From: Vanilla planifolia
Taxonomy: Eukaryota > Streptophyta > Magnoliopsida > Asparagales > Orchidaceae
Assembly: GCA_023846275.1 (NCBI GenBank)
Contig: CM043865.1
Location: 10,459,568-10,523,567, forward strand
Length of the DNA: 64,000 bases
Direction: 5' to 3'
The translations under genes and the position numbers were made by a program. Below, one piece after another: positions 24,362 to 39,300 of the stretch (positions within the stretch are counted from its first letter, which is position 1; each line of letters starts with the position of its first letter). Below the pieces are notes generated by a model. That model saw only the letters and a program-made list of their open reading frames with translations. It was not told the DNA's origin and made no database searches.

Positions 24362-27300
24362 GTAAGTTTCTTTTTCTCTTTTTTTATTGACATTTAATGA
24401 AACATTGGCTTAATGATAGGAGTGTCTATGTAATGTCTTGCACTGTTATGGTCCTTCCAAGATAGTGTACTCTATTTCATTGATTTGCTTTCTTTGTCTT
24501 TGTTTGCTATGCGGATGGTTCTTAATTGATTGGTTCATTATATTCCATTTCCTTTTCTTGATAGTCATTCAGAAGATTCTTTCATGGATTTACTTGCTTG
24601 TTATTTGGACTTGAACTGTGCCGCCTTTCCTTATAATTTGATTTGGACAATTGATTCTCAAGTTAGGGGTTCGCCTGACTTGAATAGAAGTCCATTGGTG
24701 CATGGTTGATTTGCCGTTAGATTTACTGTGGTCCATTAGCATGCAAGCATTCTAGAATTTAGCAAGTGGGCTCACCTGGCTTTTCTATTCTAATTTCTTC
24801 TATGGTTACATAAGCAGGCTACACTACTTTTTTCACATATACGATGATGAATTGCAAATAAAGAAAGTTTTTATGGGTTCATAGTTGCTTTCCCACTTTT
24901 TTTATCACCTGAAGTGTTGCTAATATCTATGCTTTAAGGCTACTAGTTAAGCTTATTGTTTCCAATCTATTCTTGTGGCACATCCATGCACACTGTACTG
25001 CATTTTGGTCATTGCCTTTGATTGTAATTTTGATGAGAGGTCCCCTCCACAAAATTTGGTAAAGAAAAGATCTTTATAAGCTGCTGATGTTTTTATGATA
25101 GCTGTGCCAAATCATGGAGTTTTAGGACAAAATGCATTCCACAAAATTTGGTAAAGAAAAGATCTTTATAAGCTGCTGATGTTTTTATGATAGCTGTGCC
25201 AAATCATGGAGTTTTAGGACAAAATGCATTTCTTTGTGCATAATGTGGTAATTATACCTTTATAAGCTACTGATGTTTTTTTACTGTACTCCTGATTGGA
25301 GTATGCCATTGTCAAATTGTTTGCCTCTTTTTAATTTTGTAGTCTTTTGTGTACTTTAAAAATATAAACATTATAGGTTTTTGGCATATTCAAAGTGTGC
25401 TTCTAATTTATTTGTATTTATTTGAATTAGGAAAGGGAAGAAAGGCGTTTTCGGTTGAAAAGAGAGAATCGTGATGAAGGTCTCAAGCGAGGTTTGCAAT
25501 CATATACGAATGACCCCATGCCTCAAATTAAATGCTCTAGATATGGTGGGAAAATTAGACCAATACCTCAAGGTACATTTTTATTTTATATCTGATACAA
25601 TTGTATATCTCGGAAGTTGTTTACTATGCTGAAAATCTTTATCAGGCCTTTCTTTTCTTCTCTGGCAGGTTGGCTTGATTGTCCGCCATATGGGCAATGT
25701 GTTGGAGGAAATATTATTCCTTCAAAAGTTCCTTTGGATGAAACATATAATGATGCAGTTCTTGCTGGGAAAAGATATTCTTCAAAGCAAGTGATCAATG
25801 CACAAAGAAGATTTGGTCGTGAAGTTAGTATTCACAAGACTTTTTATGGGTTTAATTTTTTGAAAGTTCCTGTTCTGTTTTAATTGGTATCATCGCATAT
25901 TTTTTTTTGGAATATTGTTGAACATTTTACCGACTACATTTAACATTCAAGAGAATGTGCTGGTTGGAATTGTTTTTGAGTTTTCAGGAACCCAAATTTT
26001 TTTTGTACTAAATAATCTAACTGACCACTAAGTTTACATCTTTTGAGGATTGCCATTGATTGTCTGGCTTCTATGGTTGATATAACACTATTGCATGGTA
26101 GGATGAAAATTGTCTTGAAGATGCAGATTTTGGCACTGGACATATCTGTTCGTTAGTCAATTATAGTCTATTTGATGCAGCCATAGGAATTGGCAAAGTA
26201 GCTTCTCGATCATTGTTTTGAGATGTGGTATTGAATAAATGCCATTGGGCAAGTATTCCTAGCAAGTCTGCCAATTAGTAGATACAAGTAGTTCTGATTT
26301 TGCTCTTTGTCCAATAAATATTATTTCATTTCTTGCAAAGTCATCGTATTTCTAAAAGGGTTAATACACCAATGAAGTCTATTATTAACAAAACCTCTGG
26401 TTTTTTGAAAGACGTTTATTCCTTTAGACAAAAGTGTTGAATACGAGCTATTGGACATTGCAAAGTCTGGCAACTATGGCAGTGGCTAACCATGTAGGGT
26501 CCCAAGCAATCTATAAATAGACCTCCAAGAGTAACTCGAGGGGCTAATGAACATAATGTTGACTTTTTTCATCTTGTTTTCCCCTCTTTCTTGAGAGTCA
26601 CGAGTTCTAAGAGATAGTAAATGAGAGTTTTTAATCTTAATCCTGAAAGGCTATTGGACTCTTTGGGAGGGACTAATGATTAGAACACCATAATGAGGTA
26701 GATCTTAGGGAAGGGACCCAAGCTAAGACTCCACTAGAGTGTCATCTCCATTTCTCACTTTTGTATCTATTTTTTTATAAAAATAAAGATGTTTTCCACT
26801 TCTCCACGGGTTGATATCCTTCCTATGTTTGAAATTAGCAGTACCATTCTATATTCTCAAATGGATAGAGGTCTTGATGCTATATAAATAGGCTAAGACA
26901 AAATTGTTGGGTTGCTATTAATATTATCGATAGATGCTATCTTCATTATCCTTGATTGCGATTACTTCGCATTGTTTTAGGATACTATTAATGACAGATC
27001 TGTATCTATTTTTTTATAAAAATAAAGATGTTTTCCACTTCTCCACGGATTGATATCCTTCCTATGTTTGAAATTAGCAGTATTATTCAATATTCTCAAA
27101 TGGATAGAGGTCTTGATGCTCTATAAATAGGCTAAGACAAAATTGTTGGGTTGCTATTAATATTGTCAATAGATGTTATCTTCATTATCCTTGATTGCGA
27201 TTACTTCGCATTGTTTTAGGATACTATTAATGACAGATCTGTTGTAAAGCTCGCAATGATGATCACCCTTGAATGATATTCCAGTGGGTTTGGTCGGTCA

Positions 27301-30300
27301 CCTTGTTTGGAAAATTCTCTGGTGATTTGTCTTGGGACTTTGTGGTTCCTATTTTTTTTGTTAAATTACGATGATTGAGAAGTCCCTGCATCTTGAAGTT
27401 AGGATTTCTGAGATTGTTGAGACTAGCTTCTTGCTAAAAATCTTTTAAACCAACGTGACCTATGAATACATCTTGGGAAATTGTAAAACGAGGGAATTCA
27501 TGAAAAACAGTTAGGAAAAATTTTCCAGCCAATTCGATCTATGTGAGCATCTCGTCAAATCATAATGACTGGGACAACCTGCAAGCATCTTATTAAATCA
27601 TGAAGATTGAATCAGCTCGTGTGGGCATCTCAACAAACATCTCCTCAAAATTTCTACAACTGAGAAAACTCATGTCAGCATCTCAACAAAATCTCAAAAG
27701 GTTAGAAGACTCATAAGATCTCTAAAATCAAGTATACTCATGAGTGCATCTCAAGGTATTTTTAAGATTGAGACTAACTCGTAAGAGCATCCTGAAAATT
27801 TATGAACTAGGTCTCCCATGTAAGTATCTCAGCAATTTAATAAGATTGAGGCAATTCATGCAAGCATGTAAGTAAATTTCAAAGACTAAGGCCACATCAC
27901 GAAGATTGAGGCAGTTCATGAAAATTTCATCAAATTCATTAATATTGTGAGCATTTTGGTGAAATCTTTGAATACAAGAAAACCTATAAGTTTCTTGCAA
28001 AATCATATAAAATGGACCATGAGTGCATTTTGAGATTCGAGGTTGAGGTTAATGTGCTTGAGCCTCTCAACAAATTAGATGATCAAAGAAACCCATGTGA
28101 GCATCTTAACTTCCAATAAGCAGGCTAAAGCCGATCTTTAGTATACTTGGTTGAACACATTTTAAAAATTACTTGGGGATAAATTCATTATGCTCATATG
28201 CTTGAACAAATAACTCCTTGACTGTGGCCTCTTTATGATTGAAACCATTTATCTTAAAAGAAATATTTAAAAACTGTTCCTGTGCTCCAAATGGACAATT
28301 GAAACATGCAACTGGTACAATAGTTGTTCTTGAGCCATGGTCAGACATGGTTGAAGCCAAGATTTAGGATAGCCATAGGTATCATCGATCCTAATAGAAT
28401 CTATTGCAGTGCTCATTGCTAGAGAGCTCATCTTCCAGTTGTTTCTTTGAAATTTTCATATGGTTGAACATATTTTCTTGAATAGCCACTTATCCATGAT
28501 CAAAGCTAGGGCCTTAGATTATGTTTTTTTTTTTGCTAATCAACCCACATGAAGCAAATGCAATTTAGTAAGTTTTAAGCTACTAATTAAGATGCAATTC
28601 ATGTTTGTGAACCTCAAAACTACAACTAAAGAAGAATTTTGTTCTATTGTGTTTTCAAAGATGCATATAACCATCCTGAATGGGGTTGACATGATTGCTT
28701 TGAATATACATTCTTTTTATTCACACTTGGACTTGAGTTGATATTTAACAATTCATCTCATTGGTCATCTGTTTCAAAAAAAATCTACCGTAGCCTTTGT
28801 TTTGGTGCTTTGGCATGTTTTGCTCATCTTGTTCTTGTTAGGGGTTAAAAGTATTGTAAATGTGAATGTTCTTATAACTTTAGTACATCAAGTGTAGGTC
28901 TAATGTTCATTTGTTTAAGATTGAAGAATTGATAATTGGTGACTAGTACATATGATGGAATTTTGCTATTGATCTGGAAAGGTAGATTCAACCAAACAGT
29001 TGGCAATATGTGATTTTGATGTTTTTAATCTTATTTAGGGCTTATTGAGGATTAGAATCTTGATGTAGTGTAATGATGTTCCATGTACAATCTCTGTTAG
29101 TAGGATAGGAACCTTGTTGTTTTCTTTGTTATTGTAATGATGTTCCATGTACAGTCCAGATTGCATGGTTGGTTGAAGAGAACTAGCATGTGTTGTTCAA
29201 ACTTATGATTTGTCGACACAACCTTCTGATTTGAGCTTAACCTGTACAGTAATGTCTAGAAATATTGGCCCCTTAATCCTATAGGTGGTATTGGCTAACT
29301 AGATCATTAATTGTTTAAGTTTGGTGTATTTAGCCTCGTCAAGCTGGAAGGATGGTTTGTCTTCGCAGTCTGTTTTTCTTTTGACAAGCAGACGTATGTT
29401 TGGCAGCTAGTTTATTTGAAAAAAGACTTTGGCAACTGCAGTGATTCACTTTATAAGATGATTCTGTTTCTGGGCATGCATTATGTTGTAACAGTACACC
29501 TGTTTTTATCAGAGTTTGATATCTTGACAGCTTGGTTTGGTTGTGGATTTGACAAATACTACTCGATATTATTCTCCATCAGAATATACAAAGCTAGGCA
29601 TCAAGCATATTAAAGTGAGAAATAGTCCTGGCTTTCTTTTTTATATTTTGCTAACATGAACATATTTAATATGTTGAAGTTTGCATTCTTTATAGATTGC
29701 ATGCAAAGGACGTGATGCAGTGCCAGATAATGAGTCCGTAAATAGATTTGTGTATGAGGTAACTTTATTTGATTTATAATAATTAGTTTTCTTTGTTTGG
29801 CATATCCAACTGAAAAGTTATTTTAAGTTTATTAGCCATCATTATTGTTTCCTTCTCCCTTCACATGCCTGCAAGTTCAAACTCTTATTTTGTCATCTCT
29901 CTTTTTTGTTTTCCTTGGAGATTTGGAGTTTCATCTTTTTCAAGGAATGAAAATTTTCAGTGCTTTCAACATGGCAGACTTGTGATGTTCATCTTCCATC
30001 ACATTTTGTTGCAAATTTATTTGAGAACTATATATTCTATTGGCATTTATAGTCAAAAGGTGGTTTAAATTGACAAATTAACCAATGGAAGGTAATTTTT
30101 TTTATTCCTTCTGTATCATGCCTTGCGTTTTAATGTTTTTGGGTGGTTTGAATTAAAGGTTTGGCTTTCAGAATGTCAAATCTGTGTTTATGGGCTTTTT
30201 TGGTTAATCTGTAGGATAGACTTCTTTTATACCTGAATGTCCTCTATAAAAGCATTCCCTTATAAATTTGTCAAGTATTTTAATTAGAATGAAAAAAGTG

Positions 30301-33300
30301 GACAAATCATGTTCACCTTCAAATATTATCAACTTCGTTTCTAATTTTTTTTTTCTTTGTTAATTTTTTTTGTCTTTAGGCATTAGTAAACGAGGGCAAG
30401 TAACTTTGATGTGTCCTTTGTTTTTTGGACTTAGTAGTGATGTTTTTGGGTGGTTTGAATTAAAGGTTTGGCTGTCAGAATGTCAAAGCTGTGTTTATGG
30501 GCTTTTTTGGTTAATCTGTAGGATAGACTTCTTTTATACCTGAATGTCCTCTATAAAAGCATTCCCTTATAAATTTTTCAAGTATTTTAATTAGAATGAA
30601 AAAAGTGGACAAATCATGTTCACCTTTAGATATTATCAACTTAGTTTCTAATTTTTTTTTCTTTGTTAATTTTTTTTTGTCTTTAGGCATTAGTAAATGA
30701 AGGCAAGTAACTTTGATGTGTCCTTTGTTTTTTGGACTTAGTAGTGATGTTTTCATGTTTATCTCCTATATCGGGTGTTTGCATCATCAATGGGCTTTAT
30801 GATTTTTACGCATGAATATTGAAGTTTGTTGTAGTATTGATGGTTTTTTTATATGATGCTTTGGTGTCTTGTGTAGTTCTAATTATTTTTTGAGCATTGT
30901 TTTGCATTTACTCTTGACTAGTTTAACTTGTTACTGATATAATAGTGCTTGATGTTCTTTATTTCTTTTAATTGTCTGAATTCTAGGTCATGCAGTTCAT
31001 CGGTCGCCAAAAGCATTCTCGGAAATATGTTCTTGTTCATTGCACCCATGGTCATAACCGCACTGGATTCATGATTTGCCATTATCTCATACGCACAAAG
31101 TTGTGCTCTGTTAACGATGTATGTTTGTGTAATATCTCCCTTTTTTCTTTTATGCACTTTGTGATTAAGCTGTTGTTTACTCTCTACTCTGCAGGCAATT
31201 CATCAGTTTGAGGTTGCACGCCCTCCAGGAATCTATAAGAGGGACTATATTGAGGCTTTGTATTCATTTTATCATGAAAGCCCGGACAAATTAGTTTGTC
31301 CTGCCACCCCTGAATGGAAAAGGTCATCTGATCTTGATTTAAATGGTGAAGCTATTCAAGATGATGATGAAGATGGTGATGGAGCTAGTCATTTTCAAGT
31401 AGGTTTTTCATGTATTCATGCCATCATCTGGATTTTGATACCATTTCCCAAGGTTGTACCTTAAGTTTATTTCAAATATTCATAGGTTTGCTATTTTAAA
31501 TTGTAGATCTCACTGATTTCCTGAGATAATGTCTTAAAAACTTCTATACTTAACATCTTATTATGCATTATAAAAGAGAGGGCATCATTTCTGCATGGGT
31601 GAGAACCTGCTCCCTCACCCATAAGATGACAAGGGCGAGGAAAAAAAGTTGCATTGTGAAGTTTCCATCGATGTTGGAATGGAATCCTGAGCAAACAAAG
31701 TGATAGCATTGACAAGAGTGGCATCCTGTGGGTGTGGTCTTGATTTGCATGTGACTATTATCCATTTCTTTGGTCCCTCATGGTTTCTTGCATACCAATG
31801 GTTAACCTCAATTGCTGTTGATGAGGTTTTCCTCTTGTTTTGTTTGGTTCTTTTATAGTTAGCATTTGTACACATTAAGTATTTGTGAGGATCCCTGTGA
31901 AATGGTGTAGTGAGATGGGAAGGAGCTATTGGGGATTGATGGTTTGCTGCACGTTACAGATACATGGTAAAGTTTGATTAGAAATGGTGCACACCAGCTT
32001 CATGATCCAAAAATGTGGTTTCCTCCCCCTATTGAATCTTTATATGGTGTTGATGAGTGCATGATGGATAAAAATTGTGGAGTTGGCCAAGTTTGTTAGT
32101 GTTGGAATTGAAAGCAAAACTCTAAAATTCATTCATTATGTGATGGAGGACATTGTCCTCTTGATCAGCGAGCTTTATCTTTTGAGTTAATGGAAAAATG
32201 CTTGGTTGGATTCGTCTTTGGTAGAAAGTAATGTTAGTTTTGGCTTGTAGAGGATCTAAAAGATGATTTGGTATGCAAGGTTGGATTGAAGGTTGTTACC
32301 TTTGCAAATACTCTTGTCTTTTGTTCTGATAGCTCATAGGAATGTGAAAGAATACTAGAAAGTGGTATGCAACTGATTAGAGACCTTTTATCAGTAACAA
32401 ATTCTGTTTGGTATCAGTTTGTCTAAGATTTTATAATCTCTAAATTCATTATTGAACTTATATGCTCAACAGAATTGCTAATTCCTTTGATAACCTGCTT
32501 GGGATGGATAAGCATATTCTTTTGAGAGAGGGATTTTCTTTTGATGGAGTATTTGTGTGGGGATTGTTCTATCATCTGTTATGCCAAAAGAGATCTCCTT
32601 ACTACTAAATGGAAAAGAATATTATTCCAAAGATGCATTATTTTGTGAAGTTCCAATAGATATGCTAGTTATAAAACTTTTTTCTTGGCATTAGTAATTG
32701 CCGTAAGTTACAATGCCTAGCAATCTTATGATGGGAGTGCAGGTTATATGTCGTGTTCCATTTGATTAAAATGTTGCAAGATCGCATCCTGTTTGCAAAT
32801 GTAATTTAAGAAATTATTTACATAGAATAAAAAGCTAATGGTGAGTGTTAGAGATGGTATTCTTGTACTTTTATAATGGATGTGGTTAAATTTGAAGATG
32901 CAATTGGGACTAACACTTGCAAGGCAACTTTTTCGTATGAAACTCTCAAGGTATATGACTTACCAATGAATGGTATTTGAAAAATGGTAGTATTTTGAAG
33001 CTTATTTCTTTGTTTTTCTCTTTTCTATCTAAAAGGGAGGACTACATCACTATATTCATATTTTTGTTCTTTGTTTTAAGACTCTGGGCGCTGTATGGAG
33101 AAGTCAAAGGCATACTATGACCGTATGCATTCTAATGGGATCAGGACATGCTGATTAGTTGAAGCTTAGATAAATATTAAGGAAGTTGATCAATGGAAAT
33201 CAAACTATTTGATTTTGAAGGTTCTTTTCAGTATTGAAGTTATGTGGTTGGTATAATATTATGGTTTGTAGTATTGATGTACATGGCCAGTATAAAGCAA

Positions 33301-36300
33301 ATTATTCGTGTGGTTGTTTGTAATGAATTATTCTGCTCATTGCACCAGTGTATGTGCTAGAAATGTTGCAAGTACTAGAATGTACTATGGCAAGCCCTAT
33401 GCTATTTGTCAGTTAGTATTGTTGCTTCTGGGATTATTTGTGATGTTTCAGTTTTCTATTTGAGCATGAGAGGTTTAGTAGTGATGCATAAATTTTCTTA
33501 ATCTTAATTATTTTAGTTTGCACCTCAAAATACAAAACTTGATGATCTGGATATGTCAGAATTCGTTTTTACTTGGTCAATTGTTCAGAGCATTCTCCCA
33601 TCATTAAAAAATTAGATTCTGTAGTTCATAGCTTTTAGGTTGACGCTTTTCTTATTGATGTCTCTTTCTTTCTCCTAGGATCTCAGGCCAACCGCCCATT
33701 AGAGTTTCAAATCCAGATCTAGAATTGGGTTCTTTATTCATTGGGTGAATGATGGTTTCATGGAACTATTAATCATGTTTGGATTGGGATGGCTTTGTTG
33801 GAGCCTGACAACTTTAGCTATAAGCTTAGAGTTTTTATTCAGGTTTTCCTGATGCTTGGGATGCTTTTCTTTGCTAAAGAACGCAGTGGCAACTGAGTAG
33901 GTTTAACTTGGGGATTTTCAGAGATAACATGACATTACTACCTGTAATCCTTCCCTTACCTTGGAGAAGGCTTGATTTAGCAAATTTAAAAATGCTCCTT
34001 CACATTGAGGGGTCAAGTCTAATGCAGTAATCTCTGTTGAAGTGATTTTATTAGGGATATCACAATTTTAGATTCTTCTTCTGGACTATGAAGAGGATGG
34101 ATAATTACCGTCATGGAGATTGGCAATGAAGATTGGACTGCCATTATTGATTAGGCTGAAAATATTATTAAGGCTTTGTTCTATTTTGCAAAACCTTTTT
34201 AATTTTGTTAAGTATTCTATGTTGTGGTAGAGAAATCCTAAGCCTGACCTACTAATTTGTTACTGGTCTATTCATTGTGATCTTAAAATTTGCTCCAAAT
34301 GAGGCTCTAGGTATTGATTGTTTTAATGTGAATTTCTACAACTTGGTCTATTATTTGTGATTATAACTCATCTATTTTTTTGGCTTGATATAAGTTAAGA
34401 AAATGAATATATTATACACCTCTTATTCTGAACCTTGAAAAGTTAGTTACTCACTAGGAAATTAAGTGAGTTTAGATCCATCACCTTGTGCAGATGCTTC
34501 CATCGATCATTTTTGGAATGATTATTGATAAGGGTAAAACCTTTGTTGGGGAGGATTACATCTTAAGACTGCACTGTTTTTATTCTTGATAGATCAAGAA
34601 AACACTTTTGGAACATAATTGTTGAGAAATATTGTTAATTGAAGAATTTTATTACTTTTGTGTCTATAGATTGATATTTAGAAGGCTCTTGATTTTGTAA
34701 AAAGTGGACTTGAAAGTTTTATTATGAATATTTATTAGTGATGAAGACATGTTTGTGGCATCCATGTTTCTTGATTCTTGTAAATATCAAGGTTCTTGAT
34801 TTTTTTAAAAAATGAGACTTAGTAATGTGATCATACTATTCCTTATTATTTACTGTTTTCTATTTTTTTTTTTGTAATTCTATTTTGATGAGGCAAATAA
34901 TACATTTGGGGGATTTTTGGTTGTATATGGTAGGTTGCCTTTTTGAATCTATAATCTAATGTTTGGAAATGGCTTATTATCTTTGGTTAAGCAATTGTCG
35001 ATGGTGTTGCAACTCTTTTGAATGTTTGAAGAATACTTATATAGGTTAATAGGACTCCAGGTGTTTCGTTTAGTAATAGTTTACTCTTGTTCTTGAATCT
35101 TGAAAGGATTGTCAAAGCACTGAATATGATTGAGGGCTCTCATTCTTTTAAATGGTAGGTAATAAAAGATATTGTCTAATGTTAGAAATTGCTATTTGTG
35201 AGAGTCTACTTGTCTTGCTATTGAGATGTATTGGAGCTAGTTTTTCTCTTTATCAATAATATTCAGATTTAGTGGAGTGGACTTTTTTTGAAGGTTGACA
35301 TTGGAGCTAGTTTTTCTCTTTATCAATAATATTCAAATTTAGTGAAGGAGTGGACTTTGTTGAAGGTTGACATTGAGAACAAGTGACTATTTTTTATAGA
35401 CCCATGGCTGAAAGGACATTTATGAATGACTTGGTGGTTGTGAATTGGCTAAACTTTGTTATGTTGGTGCCAAATATTGAGTAGATTTTTGAGTTTATTT
35501 AAAAGTGGTGTGCAGCATTTTTGTGTGCTACATCTCTTGATTTGTATGCCCTATGAACTTGAGCAATGTGATTTGGGATAACATGATGAAATTAGATTGA
35601 ATCTTAATGAATTTGGGGAGTTCATTGTATCCTATGTCTAATAGATCTTCTTCCCATCTCATACTTGTGTTGAATTTTGGAACTTGGTTTGTTAAGGTGT
35701 GCAATCGAACTTGCTTTTTACCTCTGTCTTACCTTGTTTCAGAAGCAAAAAAAATAAGAATTGGATTGTTAAAATGAGTATTATTACTGATGCTCATTGT
35801 ATAGGATTGAAGATGAAATTCTCTTGCTTTTTTTTTATTATTTTAGTTCTTATTCTTGTCTGAGATTTTTTAATAAGTTTTTCTAGGTATGGTTGCAATG
35901 TATTGACCTTTTAATTATCTACATATTTTATTCACAAGGTTGTGGTAAGTTTTATTGGATTGCATAAATGCATAGGAATAATTTGTGAAATGTTTTCCAT
36001 TCGCTGCATGGGATATTTGGCAAAAAAGAAATAGAAGAATCTTTCAAGGTGTGCATAATTGAGCTGTCATAGAGGATGTTAGGAGAGGTGGTGGTCAAGT
36101 TATCAATTCTACTACTGGTAGATTGTCATCACTTTGTCTAAACACCATGCAAAGTTTATTGGCATTGGCATAAAAGTTGATCGGTATAGTTTACTGGTTG
36201 CTTATCAACTTTACTTTGAGTTCTACTTTCTTTGTCCTTTTTTCATCTTGTTAGGTGTTTATATTAGATCTTTTACTGTCAATAATATTTTGGGCCTACT

Positions 36301-39300
36301 GTCCAGACATGCCTGCAATAATAAAATAATGCCTCAATAATTTTTTTTAATCGCATTATTAAACTGCAATTCAATTATTTTCTTTTTCAATACTGGTTTC
36401 ATAATAATTTTTTTGTGGCTTTTATGATTGTTCTCTACTAAATTAAAATTAGATAATCTAGCTATTCCCTTCCCACACAACGTTTATTTGATTTGTTAAA
36501 ATCTGATAATCTGAAAATGGGCTTGTATGGTTTGAAGTTTAAACAGATTTGATATTCTTTTCCATTTTTCTCTCTCTATATATATGAACATGAAAACATA
36601 GAATCAAATATATGGACTTCATTTCCTGAGTCATCATTTATATGGAAATTCCATTGGCATGAGCATCCTCTTCGAACTCAAGCTAAGCACCTATTTTCTC
36701 TGTCATTAGTTTGCAGCTATATAACTTTTATGGTAACTTGTCTTGCTCTTCTCACGTGCTGATGGAAGGAACCATGCAGACCTTATATAAAACTTTTTTG
36801 CCCGTTAATAAAATTTATTTTGGCCACCTGGCTGTTTTTCTGCTGCAACATCAGCATTTTAATCTTGAAATGTAACTTTTACCATTTTTCTGGGCTCGAC
36901 CTTTTCTTAGTTGCTTGGGGCAATAGAGGAGTTCTTTGTTCCAAGTGACATTTTTCCTCCACATGTTATGAAATTTAACTTTCTTGACTACCATATTTTT
37001 ACTATTTCCTACTTATTCACTGATCTAATAGCGAAATTACTCCCAACTGTTAGAATCAGCTTTTTTTTATCCTTGGTCTTTTTGCTTGATTAGATTGCTA
37101 ACGTTCATACTTGTGGAGTATTTGCTGTATTATATCTCTCTTGATTAGACCATTGCTTTTTTAATCTACTTGTTGTACGAGCTTGCTTATTAGTGCTGGA
37201 TGTTGCTACTATTGTTGTCTTTTTTTCACTGTTAGTTAACACATTTCTTAGTACTATATTTATTTAAGTTATAATCTTACAGCATATAATATTGATTCAA
37301 AATCAGCATTTGGTATATTGTTTGATTTTGACATATGTTATTTTCATTAGCTCCCATAGCTTTCCAGAATTCTCTAAGGTTTCCAAGACTACCCTCTCTA
37401 TTATCGAGCTAGCCTCCTGTGGCTGCTCAGAAAATAATTTGGTTTCTTTGTAAATTGTATCATTTAAAGGTTGATGAAAGTGATATAAAATTTGTTATTA
37501 AGTACTTAGAATGAGAAGGTATAACATTCACTGTCTCCTGTTCCAAGGTCCCTGGCATGAGATTCATTGTTCCAGTTTCTTTTGGTTGAGATTTACCCTT
37601 TCAAAATCCCGGTCTTGATTAGGGATTCCTACTTGATTTTAGGTTTGTATCAAGAATTGAAATCTTGAATCAAGATCGGGATTGGATAGATTTCCTTGAC
37701 ATGATTGACTGCTTTTTGATGCACTTCATCGAGCAACAATCTTGTTGAAGTGGACCCTTATAGTTTGATGGAATTGGTTTATGTATCTATTATTCTCATT
37801 TTTTAAGCTATTATAGTTGCAGTTGCCAACCTAAATTTGGGTGATTTAAGTTCACATTTTTTTTGGGCGTCCTAGCTCATTTGGACATTGATTTTTGAAC
37901 AGTGTTACCTGTGCCTTTATCTTGTCTTGCTCTTCAATTCTAAAACTCTTATATGTAAATCATACTTCTTTTGCTTGCTCCGTCAGCTGATCGTACATCT
38001 TAGTTTCTTTACAGTCAATCCATTTCTTATTTTGTGATCCAACCAAGATGTAGATTATCGCAAGTATCCATGACCTTTTGACTTTGATTTTGTCCAAGAA
38101 TACATATCTTTCTATCACCGAAGAAATTCTTTGAATTAATAGTTAAAATTATGCTGTATTGACTTTTGAGTTGTTTGTCCGTGTTCTATGTTTTTGGACT
38201 TTACTGTTATATATTCCTGGTTTTAGATCTGTGTTGTAGAAAATTACAATAATCGGTAGATGTGAAAGAACATATACAGGTGAATGGCTTACTTAAGACA
38301 TTAGTCCTGAATTTTATTTATTCATTAAAGTGTTGATTGTGATTTGTTCATTGAACTTGACTTGCTATTTTTGTTTGACATTCTTTTCTTCTTTTCATAT
38401 TTGTAGGACCATATGGAGAATAATCCTATTTCGAATGATGATGTCTTAGGGGATGCAATATGTTATGATGAGCAAGAATATTTGCGCCAAAGATGCCACT
38501 GTTTATTTGAGTTGCATCCCACTGTATGCTTCCTGCTTGTCTATTTTATATTCATTTGATGCCACATTTTTTTCGTTTTGTTGAAGTTTCATATGTTTTT
38601 CGTTTTCTGTACTTTGGAAATTGTAAGGTCATTCTTTTATTCATTAAAAAGGCAAATTCATAAAGTTTGGATGGCCTTTGCTGTAATTAGAACTAAAATT
38701 ATGAATTGTTGCAAGTTAAGAATTTAAGATTGATATGTTTGGTTGTATATCCTGCTGCTTTTGTTATCTTGTCATTTTGTTGAATTTCATTTGGAAACGT
38801 TTTTGAAACTAACCTTGTTCTTGTCTCCTCTCAGGGAAAGGGAACTTCGCAATTTCCAGGATCTCATCCAGTTTCTTTAAATAGGTATATGTTTTTCTGT
38901 TTTTTCTGCTTTAAAAGTTTAGCAAAATTTGTAATATCTGTTAGGCTATAGGATGGTTTGTGCCCTTCAAATTGTATTTAAGTAATAGAAAGTTCTCTAT
39001 TTTGAAAATGCTGGTTAGGTGACAAACTAGGTGTAATGAATCAGCTGCCGTCATTGTCTTTTGTAGATCATGTTCGTGTCAAAAATAGCTTGTGATACAG
39101 GAGATACTGTATGGCAAATTTACCTGTATTTGATCTGGGGTTCGTCCTGTGAATTGGCCCTTTTCACATCCACCGTTGTTGCCATTGTTTTGTGAATCCT
39201 CTGCGAGCCAGTGTTGTCATATTTGAAAAGGATAGAATGATAACTCTCTTGTTTTCTAAACAGCCATTGTGAGTAATTAAATTATGGTGGCATGGCCGGT

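Larger units (their letters stand above)
31399..38406 (+). other. 7.0-kb intron carrying a LINE relic
   Basis: GT at 31399, acceptor TTTGTAG ending at 38406. Outside the LINE relic (about 32.1-36.1 kb), 36.2-38.4 kb is T-rich intron without coding signal. Frames at 31491-31875 and 36134-37093 have no recognisable product. Confidence 0.7.

Noticed and set aside
25641..25668. Alternative acceptor at 25645 for coding exon 3
   Set aside because: Using it would add 23 bases and shift the frame before the conserved GWLDCP segment.
25586..25798. Antisense frame opposite coding exon 3
   Set aside because: It is a shadow of a conserved sense exon, with no independent support.
27440..28130. CRISPR-like array
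   Set aside because: Repeats are not identical, spacing is irregular, and this is an intron of a plant nuclear gene.
29311..29613. Frame of 100 codons as a separate gene
   Set aside because: It overlaps coding exon 4 of the capping enzyme in another frame and is mostly intron.
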